Source: Pipra filicauda
Taxonomy: Eukaryota > Chordata > Aves > Passeriformes > Pipridae
NCBI RefSeq assembly: GCF_003945595.2
Contig: NW_024104504.1
Location: forward strand, 1 to 64,000
Length of the DNA: 64,000 nt
Direction: 5' to 3'
Shown here: positions 11,036-23,653 of the stretch, in pieces
How positions within the stretch are numbered: position 1 is the first letter of the stretch
How the letters are laid out: each line of letters starts with the position of its first letter
Translations under genes and position numbers: made by a program
The notes under the pieces: model-generated
Seen by the model: only the letters and a program-made list of their open reading frames with translations
Told to the model about the DNA's origin: nothing
Databases searched by the model: none

Positions 11036-13429
11036 GCAGTACCATATAGTTATACAGTGACACAACGACTGTTTCGGTATTTCCACCCTTCCCATGCGAG
11101 TATACCTGCTTGATTTCATGCTGGATAGGTAAATGCATGTAGTAGAGATTAAGAAAGCATTTAGATAGAGTTCTTCTCTTCTTTATATCATACACAGTAA
11201 TCCAAAACTTTGTTCACATATACAAGGAACATGAAAAATATACCCCTTGACTTCGCACCCAGTCCTCTCCCACACCTGAAGGCAAATTTATCCCTGTTTT
11301 AAGAATAACATTTAAAGATGACTGCACAGTTAGTGTATAATGACTGAATTGGAGAAGTAACATGAAATTTTAAGCCTGATTCTCTACTGCTTTTTCATAA
11401 GGCGATGAAATGCATCATGGCAAAGAAGACCGACCACAGGGAAAATGAAAAGTAACCAAATGCAGCTTCCCATCTTTAGCTGCAAGCTGTGTTTCTCAAT
11501 TAGATACCACAAAATGATGTATATGAATCTGAGTGATAACACTATTAACTCGCTGGTAAATTAAAATTATTTATATTGGTCATCTTAAATGAGAGCAAAA
11601 TACTTTTACCCACTGGGGGAAGAAAGACTGTCTTTTCTTCAAATGTGTTCAGCATAATCCCTGACTTGGGACTCTACAGATTACTGCAATTCAAATGTTG
11701 AATCATAATAATTATGTTAGAGAATTAAAAAACAGTATTGGGACTAATTTTGTATCCTTCCACTTGAAAAATCCAGGCTCTTTTAGTTATCTTCAGTCAA
11801 GCCATACAAGACTCAGAGGGAGCCATATAAAGAACTAAAAATAACCTTACACAGCTTTCCTAGGCATAAAAATATCATACTTTGACCTTAGAATCTTTCT
11901 GGGACAGAATTAAATTCTACCTACGTCCCACTTGGACAATGAAAAATTTCTTTTCTAAAATCTTCTTTTTATGTGCAATTAAGAATAAATGCACATAATC
12001 TACTTTAAACTTCATGTAGGCTCACAAATAACCTGTCAGTCCGAGCAGGTGTCAGTTGTGGATGCACAAGTGCAATGAGTCATAGGCCAGTTAAGTGGCA
12101 GATATTAACAAGGCCAAGAGCAAGTGGGGCTCTTCAGTAGGAGTGTGTAAGTAGATATGTTTCATACTAGACTTCAGACCCTAACTGTTATGACTTTATT
12201 CATCAGAATTAAACTGATTTTACATGAGAAGGAAGGATGCTTTTATGTTAAGCCATGATAACCTCTGTGTCAAACCTCTCAACATTTAAATAGAGCAACA
12301 ATAGAGTTTATGTTTTTTAAAGACAAACTATTGCTTTCTCCATGTGAGGGCTGTTACACCCTAGTTTTCTGTTACTAGAAGTCCTTTGAAGTAGTGGTGT
12401 TATGGCAACCAAAAGTATTAATGATGAGGAAAATTAACTCCTTAGCGTACTAAATATCTTGAAATTTCCAAAATTACTATACCCCCAAAATATTATGTTA
12501 GAAAGCACTGCAAACGGAATGTGTTCTTTTTAAAAGGTAAATTATACTGTAATATAATTTATTTATCAATATTAATAACAATTGTCATAATAATGAAAAA
12601 GTAGTCCAGAACCATTTACTTTTAAAAAGAAAGAAAAAAAAAAGGCAGAAGAGAAAGATTGGACAGAAAAAGGTGCACAATATGACTTTGAAGGACAATC
12701 TAATGCTCTAAACACCACACAAGAAATACTTTATATATTTATGCACTATGGCAATTTTATAAACTTCTAAGTTTTCTTTTTCATTGCATTTTGTAACTTT
12801 CAAAATGAATTGATATTCTTCCATTTTGTTTCATTTTCATTTTGAAAGAGACAAAGAATTTCCTTCATGAAAATACTCCAGAAAGATTTCCAAGGTTAGC
12901 TTTATGACAGAGACATTTTCAAATCAAACACAATTATTGTAATACATTCCACACTAGATTCTGATACTTTTGCATCTTGATTAGCATCAAATTTGTTTTA
13001 TTGAACAGTTTTATTCTGCCAGTTAAAAATTAATCATTATTATTGTGTTGGGGTTTATTATCCCACACATATTGCACAAAGTAATACAAATAATCATGTC
13101 TCTTTAGGCTGAATAGAAAATGGATACTGTATACAGTCTTGCTAGAATCTTGCCCTGACAAGATTAATAGAAGTATTTAGATTCTTTATGACATGTGAAA
13201 ATATTGAGATGGGAGAGTTGTTTTCTAGCAATCTTCTTCTTAAAAAAAACCCCTATGCTAAAACCAAAATCTACTACTGTACACATATACTGGGAGATAT
13301 TCATAGAAAGGTTTGAATGGGTTATTTACATACCGAGTAGTGCATTTCCACATTGCTTTTCAATTCCTTTGAGCTTCAATGTCTTTTCAGGGTGGTTTGG
13401 GGTTTTTTTTGTGTGTTTGTGATTTTTTT
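11036..13429. other. AT-rich non-coding stretch, nothing recognised
   Basis: No gene, RNA gene or transposon seen. Frames are short and closed; there are only minor A-runs (about 12630-12640). Confidence 0.6.
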
Positions 13430-13450
13430 GGTTGGTTGGTTGGTTGGTTG
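13430..13450. repeat. (GGTT)n microsatellite
   Basis: About five tandem copies of GGTT bounded by T-runs on both sides. Simple sequence. Confidence 0.95.
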
Positions 13451-15492
13451 TTTTTTTTGTGAAAGAAAAATCTTGGTAATTTTAAAAGAAAATGAATGGA
13501 TGCAGCCTCCTTGAGGAAAAATATCTGAGTAAATTTTATTTTTCCAACTTTGAAGCTATAAAAATCTGAGACTTTCTTAAAGTATTCAGCATTTTTTTTG
13601 CAGATCCTGGGAATTAGGCAGTCCTGAAAAAAAATGGTAGTCCTGATTTTATAAGACCTATTACTTATAATAATTTTCATTTGTGAAAAGGGAATACAAT
13701 GTTAGCTTCTGCAGAACAGATATGGTGGTTTTTTTACAGTCAGTTATATCAGGGCAGTGTGTTGCATTAACTTTGAAATCTTATACCATAGTCATAATGA
13801 ACAGTCATAATGAACATAGCCTGCAGTCAAATCTGTAGCATTTGAAAAACTGGTAGGTCCACACCTTCATTGAATCCATTAAAATGACTTTGCTGTTTGA
13901 CTTGGATACTGACTTGCAGAGGAGGTTATAGCTAGGAGGAGGTGGAAGAAGGTCAGAAGGCAGAAACAAAACCTTTATACATATATATATGTATATACAT
14001 GTATATGTATGAATTTATTAATGTTCCTTCTAAGAACACCCTCCCTAATGTATGCAGTTTTCTGCCACTGCCAAGCATCTGCATCTAAAGATCTAATCAA
14101 TTGGAACATATATTTAGTGTTATTCAATTTACAGGGATACCATGGGGAACATTTTATCACTAATTGTTCATTGATTTCCATAATTGATATGCTTTCTCCA
14201 AATCATGCAAATAGCAATTACATTACTAGTGGCTTTACTACTTTGAACTACTTTTTCTGAATGAAAACAGAATAAATAAATTGGTATTAGCGCTATTCAG
14301 AACTAGTGTTACTATAGCTCTTTTTCTGACATTGGTAATACAGCATGAGTCATTGCAAGTATCTTAAAACAGTGCATACCTTAACTATCTGTCTATTGCA
14401 TATTGCAGTTAAAAGAGCCTTGACTCATTTGCTCACAGGTGTGAACACTTAAAAGCTTACATAATATCCTGCCGTGTTTTCTTGGCTTTTAGCTGCCAAT
14501 TCACAGTCCATGAGTTTTACTGGTTTTGTTTTACCAATCAGCTGCTTATGTTGAAGATATTGTGGACAAACAGGAAAAAAACCCAAGAACATATTTTTTT
14601 ATGATTGAAATCTTGATAATTCATTCAAATACTTACTATTACTCCAGATTCAATTATTGGAGGATAAAGAAAAAAAAAACAAAGAGAAAAGATAAAATTA
14701 GTACTGTTTTACAGAAAGAAGTTTTATAATAGGCAACAGTTATTTACTCTCTTGATTATCCCTGAAATGTGTTTCATCTAATTTTACATATGAGATTATT
14801 TAACTGACTATTTGAGAGCTGTTTAAAGACATAGTATCTCTAGTGCTAGTACATGCCTCTGGCATTATCCTATCTTTTTAATCTATTCTCTATTCCTGTT
14901 TCTCAAGGCTTCTGCTGTATTTCTCTGTACTACATCACCACATTAGAGTTATAAGTGTGTCATTCTGAACAAAAATAGTTGTTTGTTTCTCCTCTTAAAT
15001 GTAAAACTAATTCTGTCATAAAAACATAAAAAAAAAAAAACCAACTAATCAAACCAGCCAAACAAACTTGAACCATGTAAAAATTAGGTTCTTGGTATTT
15101 AAAAAAAGTTCAGCCAAAGAAAGTCTGACCATCTCATTCCTGAGACCTTGCAAAAGCCATACAAAGACTGTAGCTTAATACTAACATTGTCAACATTGTA
15201 TTACTTGTCTACATGACTCTACAATCTTAAATGAAGTCCACTCCATTTAGGGATTGTCAGGAGTGTTCAGTGGTCCTCTCGGTGTCTAGCATTGTCTAAC
15301 ATGCCCATGCACAGGGGAATACCTGATTTCAGCTAGTTAACTATCTCCTCATTATTTCAGGAACTGAATAGTTTCTAACATGTCCTGTGGTAGCTATGTA
15401 GTGCTTAGAGCAACTGCCTCAAATAGGGATTTAGTATCACTTGAGATATTCTGGACTATGAATCTTGTTATCTACCTGCCAATGTAGAGGAG
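13451..15492. other. AT-rich non-coding stretch
   Basis: No gene or transposon recognised. A TA/TG-type microsatellite lies at about 13976-14010 (alternating TATA and TGTA words), and A-runs occur near 14670 and 15030. Confidence 0.6.
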
Positions 15493-16481
15493 TGTGGCAA
15501 GCTGACTTTGGGTGGCCATCAGCTGCCCTCCAAGTTCTCCATCACTTTGATAGGATGGGGGAGAAAATACAACAAAAACTCATGGGTAAAGATAAGGACA
15601 GGGAGATCACTCAGCAATTACTTTCACAGGTAAAACAGACATGACTAGGATAAAATAATTTTATTGCCAATTGATAACAGAGTAGGATAATGAGAAAATA
15701 TGAACAAATCTAAAAACACAGCTTCCCTCAAACCCATCCAATTTCTAGTCTCAATTTCACTCTGGATTCTTCCACCTCTTCCCCTTTGAGCTGTTCAGGG
15801 AGATGAGGAATGGGAGTTGTGTGCAGTTCATCACGGATTATCTCTGCTGCTCTCTCCTTCTTCCTCCTCTCTTCCTACTCCAACATGGGGGCCCTCCCAC
15901 AGGATGCAGCCCTGCACCAGTGTGAGTCCCAGGGGTTCACAGGTCATGAGAGAAAATTTGCTCCAACATGGGCTCCTCTCCATTGGCTGCAGTTTTTGCA
16001 AGCAATCTGCTCTAACATGGGCTCTTCACAGGCTGCATCGTCCTTCAGGGCACTTCCACCTGTTTCACCATGGGGTCCTCCGTGGTCTGCTCCACCACGG
16101 GCCTCTATGGGCTGCAGCGAAACAACTTGCATGGTCATGATCTTCACTATGGACTGCAGGGTTATCTCTACTCAGGTGCCTGGAGCACGTCTCCCATGCT
16201 TCTTAACTGACCTTAGTGTCTCCAGGGTTGTTTCTCTCATATTTTGTTATTCTGGTCTCACAGTTGCTGTTGTGCAGTGTTTTGTATCTCTTCTTATATA
16301 TGTTGTCACAGAGGCACTACCAATGTCGCTGATAAACTCATCTTTGTCCACCACCAGATCCCTCTTGGAGCTAGCTGGAACTTGGGGATCAACCAGACAA
16401 ACATGGGTGGGCAAAGCTTCTCACAAAAGTCACTCTTGCAGCCTTACTGTTACCAAAAATTTGTCACATAAGTTGAATATA
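15493..16481 (-). mobile_element. Full-length solo LTR, same family as 10270-11035
   Basis: On the minus strand the element runs from 16481 (TG-like start, here TATATTCAACTT) to 15493 (terminus GCTTGCCACA). It carries the family's tandem GGAGCA / CCCATG-type words through 15850-16200, an AATAAA signal (plus-strand TTTATT at 15660-15665) and a U5-like block near 15560-15620. Flanking pentamers are AGGAG (15488-15492) and AGAAG (16482-16486), a near-match compatible with the 5-bp duplication made by ERVL integrases. No gag, pol or env sequence adjoins it. An open frame of 257 codons on the opposite strand (15810-16583) is a by-product of the repeated composition and not a gene. Confidence 0.8.
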
Positions 16482-17322
16482 AGAAGCAAAAGTTTTCATA
16501 GAGTCTACATCATATCTCCCAGTGCCAAGGAGATGTCTCAGATACTCCAGGTCATTTTAATTAGCACTTGGTACTTACAATAGGGCAATCATACAAAGCC
16601 TGTAAGTGATAGCAAAACTCTTCAGTTGACCAAGCATATTTTAGAGCAACACAAATAACTCGGGAAGCTCAGTTAGCGGTGTTGATTACAAGCTTAGTTC
16701 ACTTGCCTTAACTTGGGAGTCTAGTGCCATTTTGGACACTCTGGGAAAATACAAGATGCCACAAACTAGTTATCAGATATAACAGAGGATCCACAGAAAC
16801 ATAGTCTTTGATAACTAGGAGTGGAGGCTAGTCCTGGAAGATCTGAGTACTGTAGGGGCCTTAAAATTAGAAGAGATATATTTCTCCTCTGATTTTGAGG
16901 TTTTATTTATTTCTTCCTTCTTCCTCCCCTGCCCAAATACTTAATTCCAATACTAAGATGTTTAGAATTAGGTAATATATCTCTTCTATTTTAGAATACT
17001 CTAACCACCAAGTCATAAAATCAGGCTTACATATGCCTAGTTAATATTTAATCATTTTATGTATAATGGAGCAGCTTTGGTAGAAGGAATTGAGAGATAT
17101 CTTTCTCCTGAATAACCTTCAGACTAACAATTAGTTAATCTCAATGGAAATTTCGTCTCAGATTCTTGAATTCAAGAACAAAATGAGCCTTTGTCTGTCA
17201 TATCCTTTGTGATAGCTATCATCATGAACTTACTGCATGAAAAGGCGCTAAGAGTACTACCACGCTTTTTAAAAGAGTGAAAAAGGAACAGGTTCAATAT
17301 TTGACCCATTCTATGTGGTTGG
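16482..17322. other. Non-coding spacer
   Basis: Nothing recognised. A TGTGGTTGG word at its right edge may be the upstream target-site duplication of the next insertion. Confidence 0.55.
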
Positions 17323-17549
17323 TAACGCTGCTGTTTCCTTTGAGAACACACACAGGATCACTCTCGAGGAGAAAAGACAACACAGAAAGAACCGTGCCTT
17401 GCAGAATATACCATCTAAGGAGTCTACCTGCTGTGCCTTTTGCAATCGGACATGTCTGTCTCGTATTGACCTCATAAGCCACCAGCGTGCCTGTAACAAA
17501 TGTGGAAAGAGCCTTCCCAAATCTTCATTCGCGAAGCCTAGCCATGATG
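17323..17549 (+). mobile_element. 3' end of a non-CR1 LINE (RTE-like), with a Cys/His finger
   Basis: The insertion encodes, in the frame starting at 17315, a basic stretch (EEKRQHRKNRAL) followed by a cysteine/histidine cluster of the form CCxFCxRxC-SRI-LISHQRAC (17429-17497). This arrangement is known from the C-termini of reverse-transcriptase proteins of several non-LTR retrotransposons. The 3' part (17481-17543) closely matches the tail of the SINE at 42579-42883, and it ends in ATGATG, the short-repeat kind of terminus seen in RTE elements. TGTGGTTGG upstream (17314-17322) and TGCGGTTGG at the 3' end (17548-17556) look like an imperfect target-site duplication, which would make this a 5'-truncated copy. 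The avian AviRTE family is the best candidate, but this is from memory. A host zinc-finger exon is less likely, because the tail recurs elsewhere in the window. Confidence 0.5.
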
Positions 17550-20500
17550 CGGTTGGAACTGTCCTAGGCATTACTAGCTTGCATGAGCTTGTTTCCTTCT
17601 CCACGGTGAGTTTGCTACTAATACAACAATAATACAATATATAGAAAATAATAAGGTTTGTGTAGGTGGACTGTCCTTGAGCAACTCACTTGTGTGTTGA
17701 GAACCAGCAAGCTCTATCAGTAATCAATGACGTATCTGTGAGACACTTTTTCCTACTATAATATTTTTATTGCATGAAATATAAGGGAGAAAAGACCTTT
17801 CATATAAAATTTCCTTTGTGAGTCTCCAGGCTTATTATCACAAATTTATTCAGCATGTTACTTTGTTTGAAGACACTGCAAAAATATAAACTGGTTTGTG
17901 AAAAACGCATCAAATCTTTTAAATCCTTTTTCATATATTAAATACAATCTTGAAACCTAATGTTCCCAATCCTTCAGTGTCTAACATACTGTAATTATTT
18001 GCATCCACAGAAAATTAGTGTGCAGTGAAAGAAAAACTGTACTATCTTCATCTGCTAATGTGTACACTTACTTTGTTTAGGAAAGAAAAACTGCAGGAGA
18101 CAAACAGAAGATTGTTCCCTCAATTTGATTTTGTTATATCTCCCAAGAATTTGTATTAGATCTTGTAATAATGGATGAGAAGGCTCGAGGAACATTACTC
18201 AAGATTGTCAACATGCAAGGAATCACAAAGGCAAGGTTTTATATCCATATTTCATTAAGATAAAAATAGTTGCTTTACACTAAAAACTTGTGAAGATTGA
18301 TCACTGGAGGTAAACTTCTTTATGACAGAGATTTTCAAAGGTAAAATAATTTTGTGCTACCAGTTCCCAACTACTTTCAATAGGAATTGGGTGCCTGGCT
18401 TGTTTTTGTGTCTTATAAAAGTTCTAAGTGGTGGTTGCTTTTTTTCTGAACTATTCTCCAGTTCTGTCAATAACATTTGTCATTCTTATAATCAATCCAG
18501 GTAATTTTTGACAATTATTGATTAACGTACTTCCATATATTTTTTAAGATTGCTATAAGATTTTTCCATGTAATCAACAGACTCATCTAATTCTGACAAA
18601 GAATCTTTTAGTGACAAGAAACATATGAAATGTCTATTTTAATTTAATCTGCTTTAATGTAATCAGGCACTTCTGAGAAAGATTACTTTATGGTCATTTA
18701 CTGACTTAATTTCCTATGCATAGCTTAAGAATAGTGGTGAGCAAGCCATAAAGTTAAGATACAGAATGGTCCTTAGATACCCAGCACAAAGAATTCAAAG
18801 AACTTGAAAACCCATGAGACAAGTGATAGGGAGGAACCAACAAGATGGAAGTAAATAATGGGTATTATTGCATAGCTACATAAAAGATGCTACTAAGTAG
18901 CATAATGTATACATTTTTAATCCCCCAAACCAGTCAAAGAATCCACAGAAAACAACTTTTCTTCAGCACAACACTAATTTCCTTTGATTTTTTCTGTGAC
19001 CATACATGATAGTCAGACAGTGTAAAAAAGAAGTCAGTGATGTCATACACTTCCAGTCAACAGATCAAAAGGGATTTGGATGAACAAAAGAAATGTTTAA
19101 AAATTAATCTGCTGAGGTTAATGACCCACAATGTTATTTCTCTTTTTTTCCCTTCTTAACTAAGATGATGAGACCTTGTGAGTGACACAATGATTTTTCC
19201 CAATAAGTCATTTTTTTTGGTTGGGTTTTTTTCCTGAGCTGCTGCCTCATTCTTTAACACTGTCCAGCGGGCAGATTTCTTCATAAAGAAGATAAAAAAA
19301 CCCACAAAACCAGGAACAAACAAAAAAACCCTCCCACCCTTCTTCCCCTCCCCCCCCTCCAAAAAAAACCCCCGAACAACAAAACACATTCTGTTCAACC
19401 AAATACTTTGGATGCCTTCAGGGGCTATGATGGATTATAAATGATGGTGCAATGCAAAGGAGACCTGGGAAATACACAGGTCCCTGAAAAGTATAAACAT
19501 GAGAAAATAACAAAGACACCAAGTGTACAAACACTTGGTCACTTAATGGACAAATGAAGGAACGTAACCTTTGGAACTGACTAAAACTGGTTTTAGTAAT
19601 AACAAATAAAAACACAGAATTTGTCTTCAACATATGCAAAATACGGTACTTTTGGATATAATAGGGTGATTTAAAACCATGTAGAAAAAGCAAGTCAGCA
19701 GACCATGTTAACTAACACAGAAAAAACCTCAAGCAGACCTTGTGTGAGGAGGGAGAACTGTCAATGCTAAAACCCCACTACTCTCAGAAAGGAACATGAG
19801 ATACTGAAGACACTGTTATCTCCCCCATTTTCTCTCTAAAGAACTAGAACACCCAAGGACAGTGTAAAGGTCAAAATAACAGCAAAGAAAGGTGTAAATT
19901 CTAGAAAGTATCTGTGTAGCATTACTGGAAATTAGTGTATTCTTCTCACCTAAATTTCATGTGATCAGGCTCCTTGCACTTATATATTTGCTGTTAAAAT
20001 TTGTTGGGGGACATCTGGAATTTCATACAGAAAGAATTTTATGACCTTAAACCCTCAGATAATAGAAATTAGATGAAAGGAGTACAAAATTCAAGGTCCC
20101 AGGAACCTCTGTTATAAGGTAGAAAAATGTCAGCTGGAAACAGCTGGAAAGTAAAGGCAGTCACCATAGTATGGTGGGGAGCCTTATACATGATGAAACC
20201 ATTAAAAAAAAAACTCTCAGATAAATTATGGAGATACTTCCAGTAACAACAGAAAATATTCAAGCCATTTCATAATTTACGGCTGAGATTAAGTCAGAAT
20301 ATGTTACACTGTCTGGCCATCTGTTTAAAATGAAAATAAACTGAAACTTGAAGAGGACTAGCAAGTGAGTCTATTTTATGAGAGAAGATAATAAGCTTTT
20401 TGAACAGAACAAAGACTGAGATGAGTATGATTATCATTTATAAACATTCACAGGGTGAAACGCACTGGGGAAAAGCTATTTATTTTAAAGAACAGTGATG

Positions 20501-22805
20501 GCCAAGGGAGGAACTGGTCTAAAATTCATAAATTCACATTTAATATTAAGACCTTTAGAGATGCAAGGTTTTGGGAAAGTCTTTCAGTAAAGGGAAGAAA
20601 GAAAGAAAAGAAAAACAAAAAGCAATTACTGCCTCAGTATAAAGTATGCAAAGTGTTGCAAGGAAGTGACTTCATTAACAAAAATTTCAAAAATTTACTT
20701 CTCACCTCTATTTTTGATAGCACTACAAACTGTTGCATTTTGTCCTACAAATGCATTCGACAATTTTTGTAAACATTTCTACAACAAAGCAACTTGTAGA
20801 TGCAATAAAATCTGTAATACCTAGCTTGCAGATAATAAGGTATGTATTATACAAACTTGGCAAAATTCAAAATATTTCATACATATATAAAAAACAACAC
20901 CATATTTCTCTGTGATTTGACAATTTGTTTCTTATAAAACTAACAAAGACCTGAAAAAAACCTCTTCTCTCTTTCCCATCTAATCACCTACCTGTTAATA
21001 TGACAATAGAATTGATTGTCTGAGAATCTTAAAAAATTTAGAGCAAAGCAGTCCATATAGTTTTGCATTCGACTGGTGTGAAAAGGGCATTCTGACATCT
21101 CAATTAAAGCTGTGTTCAAATCTCTATTAAGCCCATGGAAAAAACCTTCACTGAAAAAATAAAGATCTTTCAAAAAGTTTAAATTTGTAATATCTTTGCT
21201 TATGTGCATGATTTTTTTTCTCCTGACTCTGGAAGAATAATAGCATTTGTTACTATCACCACATTATGCAGATACTTTAAATAATATTTAAGATATTCAT
21301 CTATCTTAAATAATGAATGGCTGTTTTCCAGAGAACTTCAAAGTCTATTAAAATTAGAGAAGTCAAGAGGTAAGACACATCTCTTAAATCCTATCAAAAT
21401 AACAATTGAGAATGTAGGAATGACATGTATTCAGTTCCAGTAGGATCCTTTTTACTCACTTCCCAATTGTTTTAGTTGAATTAAGTAGTGGTTCCTACTT
21501 TGTTATGGATACCAATATAAGATTTTTTTCATTCTAACAGTTCTCCCTAGAATATTTCTTTGTACATCTAAAACTATATGGAAAACATTATGCCAATGTC
21601 TATGAAATTTAAGTTATAATTATGTTATAAGGATTAAATTAATGTTTACCCTAACATTATAACAACTGTGTAGCTGTGTGTCTGTGTGTAACAAAATGCA
21701 TTTAACCCAATTCCTTAGGTAGTCCTAAGCAGCTATGCAGTATAACATGTTGGTTGGAGAATCTGATCACCCCAAGAACTTCACAAGTCAGTTCCTGATG
21801 TAGAATTCACTAAACTATATGCAGATAATTTTAAATAGTCTGTAGAAATGTTGCAGGCATGGTTGTGTAGGGCTGGTTTTTGTATGTAGAGAAGTTAGCA
21901 GGTGTTTTGTACACAGAGTAAGATAATAGAAATTGGTTATGTATACCCTGAAGTGGTCACGCAGGATCATGAGCCAGCTGGATTATAAGGGTTTGGCGAA
22001 AGTTTAAGGTCTGTCACTCAAACCATGCAACAGAGACTCTGGTAACCATCCAGACAGCTACTGGTTGTCATATTCAAGGTGTTTGATGCCCAGTGGGAGC
22101 ATTACACTATGTACGGTATGCCAAGTTTTTTAAATTCTTTTTTAACAAACATTCTTACTGCGACTCCTTGTGCTACAATATAGATGGTATAGAATGTATT
22201 GTTTCATTACATACATGTACATTTATCCCCATTGATCTCCCTGTATAAAAGGAAGATCTGTAGAGATGTTTTAATGATATAAAATGTCTGTGGATAATTA
22301 CTGAAATAAAAGGTGAATTTGAATATCACAAGAGATGTGGATTCAACAAGAATGAAAAACACTTGAAAGAGAGTAAGTATAAATGGACTAGTCAGAAGTA
22401 TGACTGGATGTCCACTTTTCTGCTGGAGTTTAGAGAAAATATGTGTGTTTTACATGAAAACCTAGCCAATTTTGTTAATTGTTTTGTGGTTGTCTCACTG
22501 AAATTAGGATTTATCAAACTAAAACTGATTAACAAAGGAAATTAAGACCGACCTCAGCTCTATACACTTGGACCTGATATTGTTATGTACTTTGTCATAT
22601 CTTAGTTGTTTAGTAATTATTAGTTGCAGAAATAATTAATTGAATTTTCTTTGTCAATGTAGTGCTCAAATGCTCAGTGTTGTCACTGTTATATTTGTTG
22701 ATTGTTTGTTTTGCTGAATCATGACCTCCTTCAGAAATGCTGATATACTTTTTCATTATGAATATCTGAGAACACATTTGCACAGATAACTATGGCTCGA
22801 TTTCC
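17550..22805. other. AT-rich non-coding stretch
   Basis: No gene, RNA gene or transposon recognised over about 5 kb. Low-complexity C/A-rich sequence lies at 19290-19385 (runs of C and A), with a GAAA-rich patch at 20590-20625. The longest frame (105 codons, 20455-20772) is lysine- and phenylalanine-rich as expected of random AT-rich DNA. Confidence 0.6.
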
Positions 22806-22883
22806 ATTTGTAGTGTATATTGTAGTTACAGACTACATTGAAATATTTGTAGTGTATATTGTAGTTACAGATTACATTGACAT
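22806..22883. repeat. 39-bp direct tandem duplication
   Basis: Two adjacent 39-base units (22806-22844 and 22845-22883) begin ATTTGTAGTGTATATTGTAG and differ at about two positions. This is a recent local duplication. Confidence 0.95.
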
Positions 22884-23052
22884 GTTCTAGAAAATTAATA
22901 GTAAGAACCTTCACGTGGGACTTATTTTACTTTCAAAATAATTTAGGTAAGTACTTTGAATAGTATTTTCCCAAGTTTAACAATTACATTCTGACACAAG
23001 TCATGTTTATAATTTTAATTTTAGTAATAATGTTTTCATAAGGGTAAATAAA

Positions 23053-23653
23053 ATTTTCTTTCCCAAAATAGTCAGAAGGGAATAAACAGTGACTGAAAAG
23101 TCAGAAATTTGGCTCTGAATGGCTAAATGTTAACTGCAGACAAGAGATGTTATGGTATGATGAATTTCTATTGGAAATAAGATTATAGAATTGGATTGCA
23201 ATGAAAGTTTTTCAAAACCTAAAAATACTTTTCTTAAAAAATAATTCAACAAAAAATCCTTTATGTCCACAGGTATATGGTTATAAGTTTACAAACAAAA
23301 CTCAGAAAATAATGAACTGTTTGAAAGTTTAGAACACAAGTGGCAAAGGAATTAGGTTGATTTTTAAAATATTTTTTACATTTTCATTAAAAATCTCTAG
23401 AAAAAAATTCATTCTTTCAGTTTATTTCATATCACATTACTCTTAAAAGATTATTTAGTTTCTATGGATGTAATGATTTTGTACTATTTCTTTCAGTGTA
23501 ATGGAAATATATCCAATGAAGCAAGACCCCTCACTTTTAAATATGATACATGTACACCAATGCAATGTATATGGAGATTACATCTTAAGCTTTATGGTAA
23601 TTATCAACAATACAGCTACTATTGACAATTAGGTACCAAGCTCAATTTATATG
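23053..23653 (+). repeat. Unclassified ~600-bp repeat, left copy of an inverted pair
   Basis: This segment matches the reverse complement of 43303-43904 over its whole length, at about nine bases in ten by eye and with small indels only. The match is best in the right half (23330-23653). The match stops abruptly at both ends: neither flank resembles its counterpart. It has no terminal inverted repeat, no poly(A) and no CR1-type tail, and no coding frame of note. It could be two copies of an undescribed or decayed transposable element, or an inverted segmental duplication. Orientation is arbitrary. Confidence 0.85.

Noticed and set aside
10423..11195. Several overlapping 64-96 codon frames on both strands
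   Set aside because: They fall inside or beside the LTR at 10270-11035 and overlap in all directions; no domain recognised.
15810..16583. 257-codon open frame on the plus strand, the second longest in the window
   Set aside because: Lies antisense within the solo LTR at 15493-16481 and owes its length to the repeated CCATGG/GGAGCA-type composition; no protein motif.
17315..17632. Zinc-finger-like frame as a host gene
   Set aside because: The cysteine/histidine cluster is real, but the sequence downstream of it recurs in the SINE at 42.6 kb and the segment has edges resembling a target-site duplication, so a retrotransposon end fits better.
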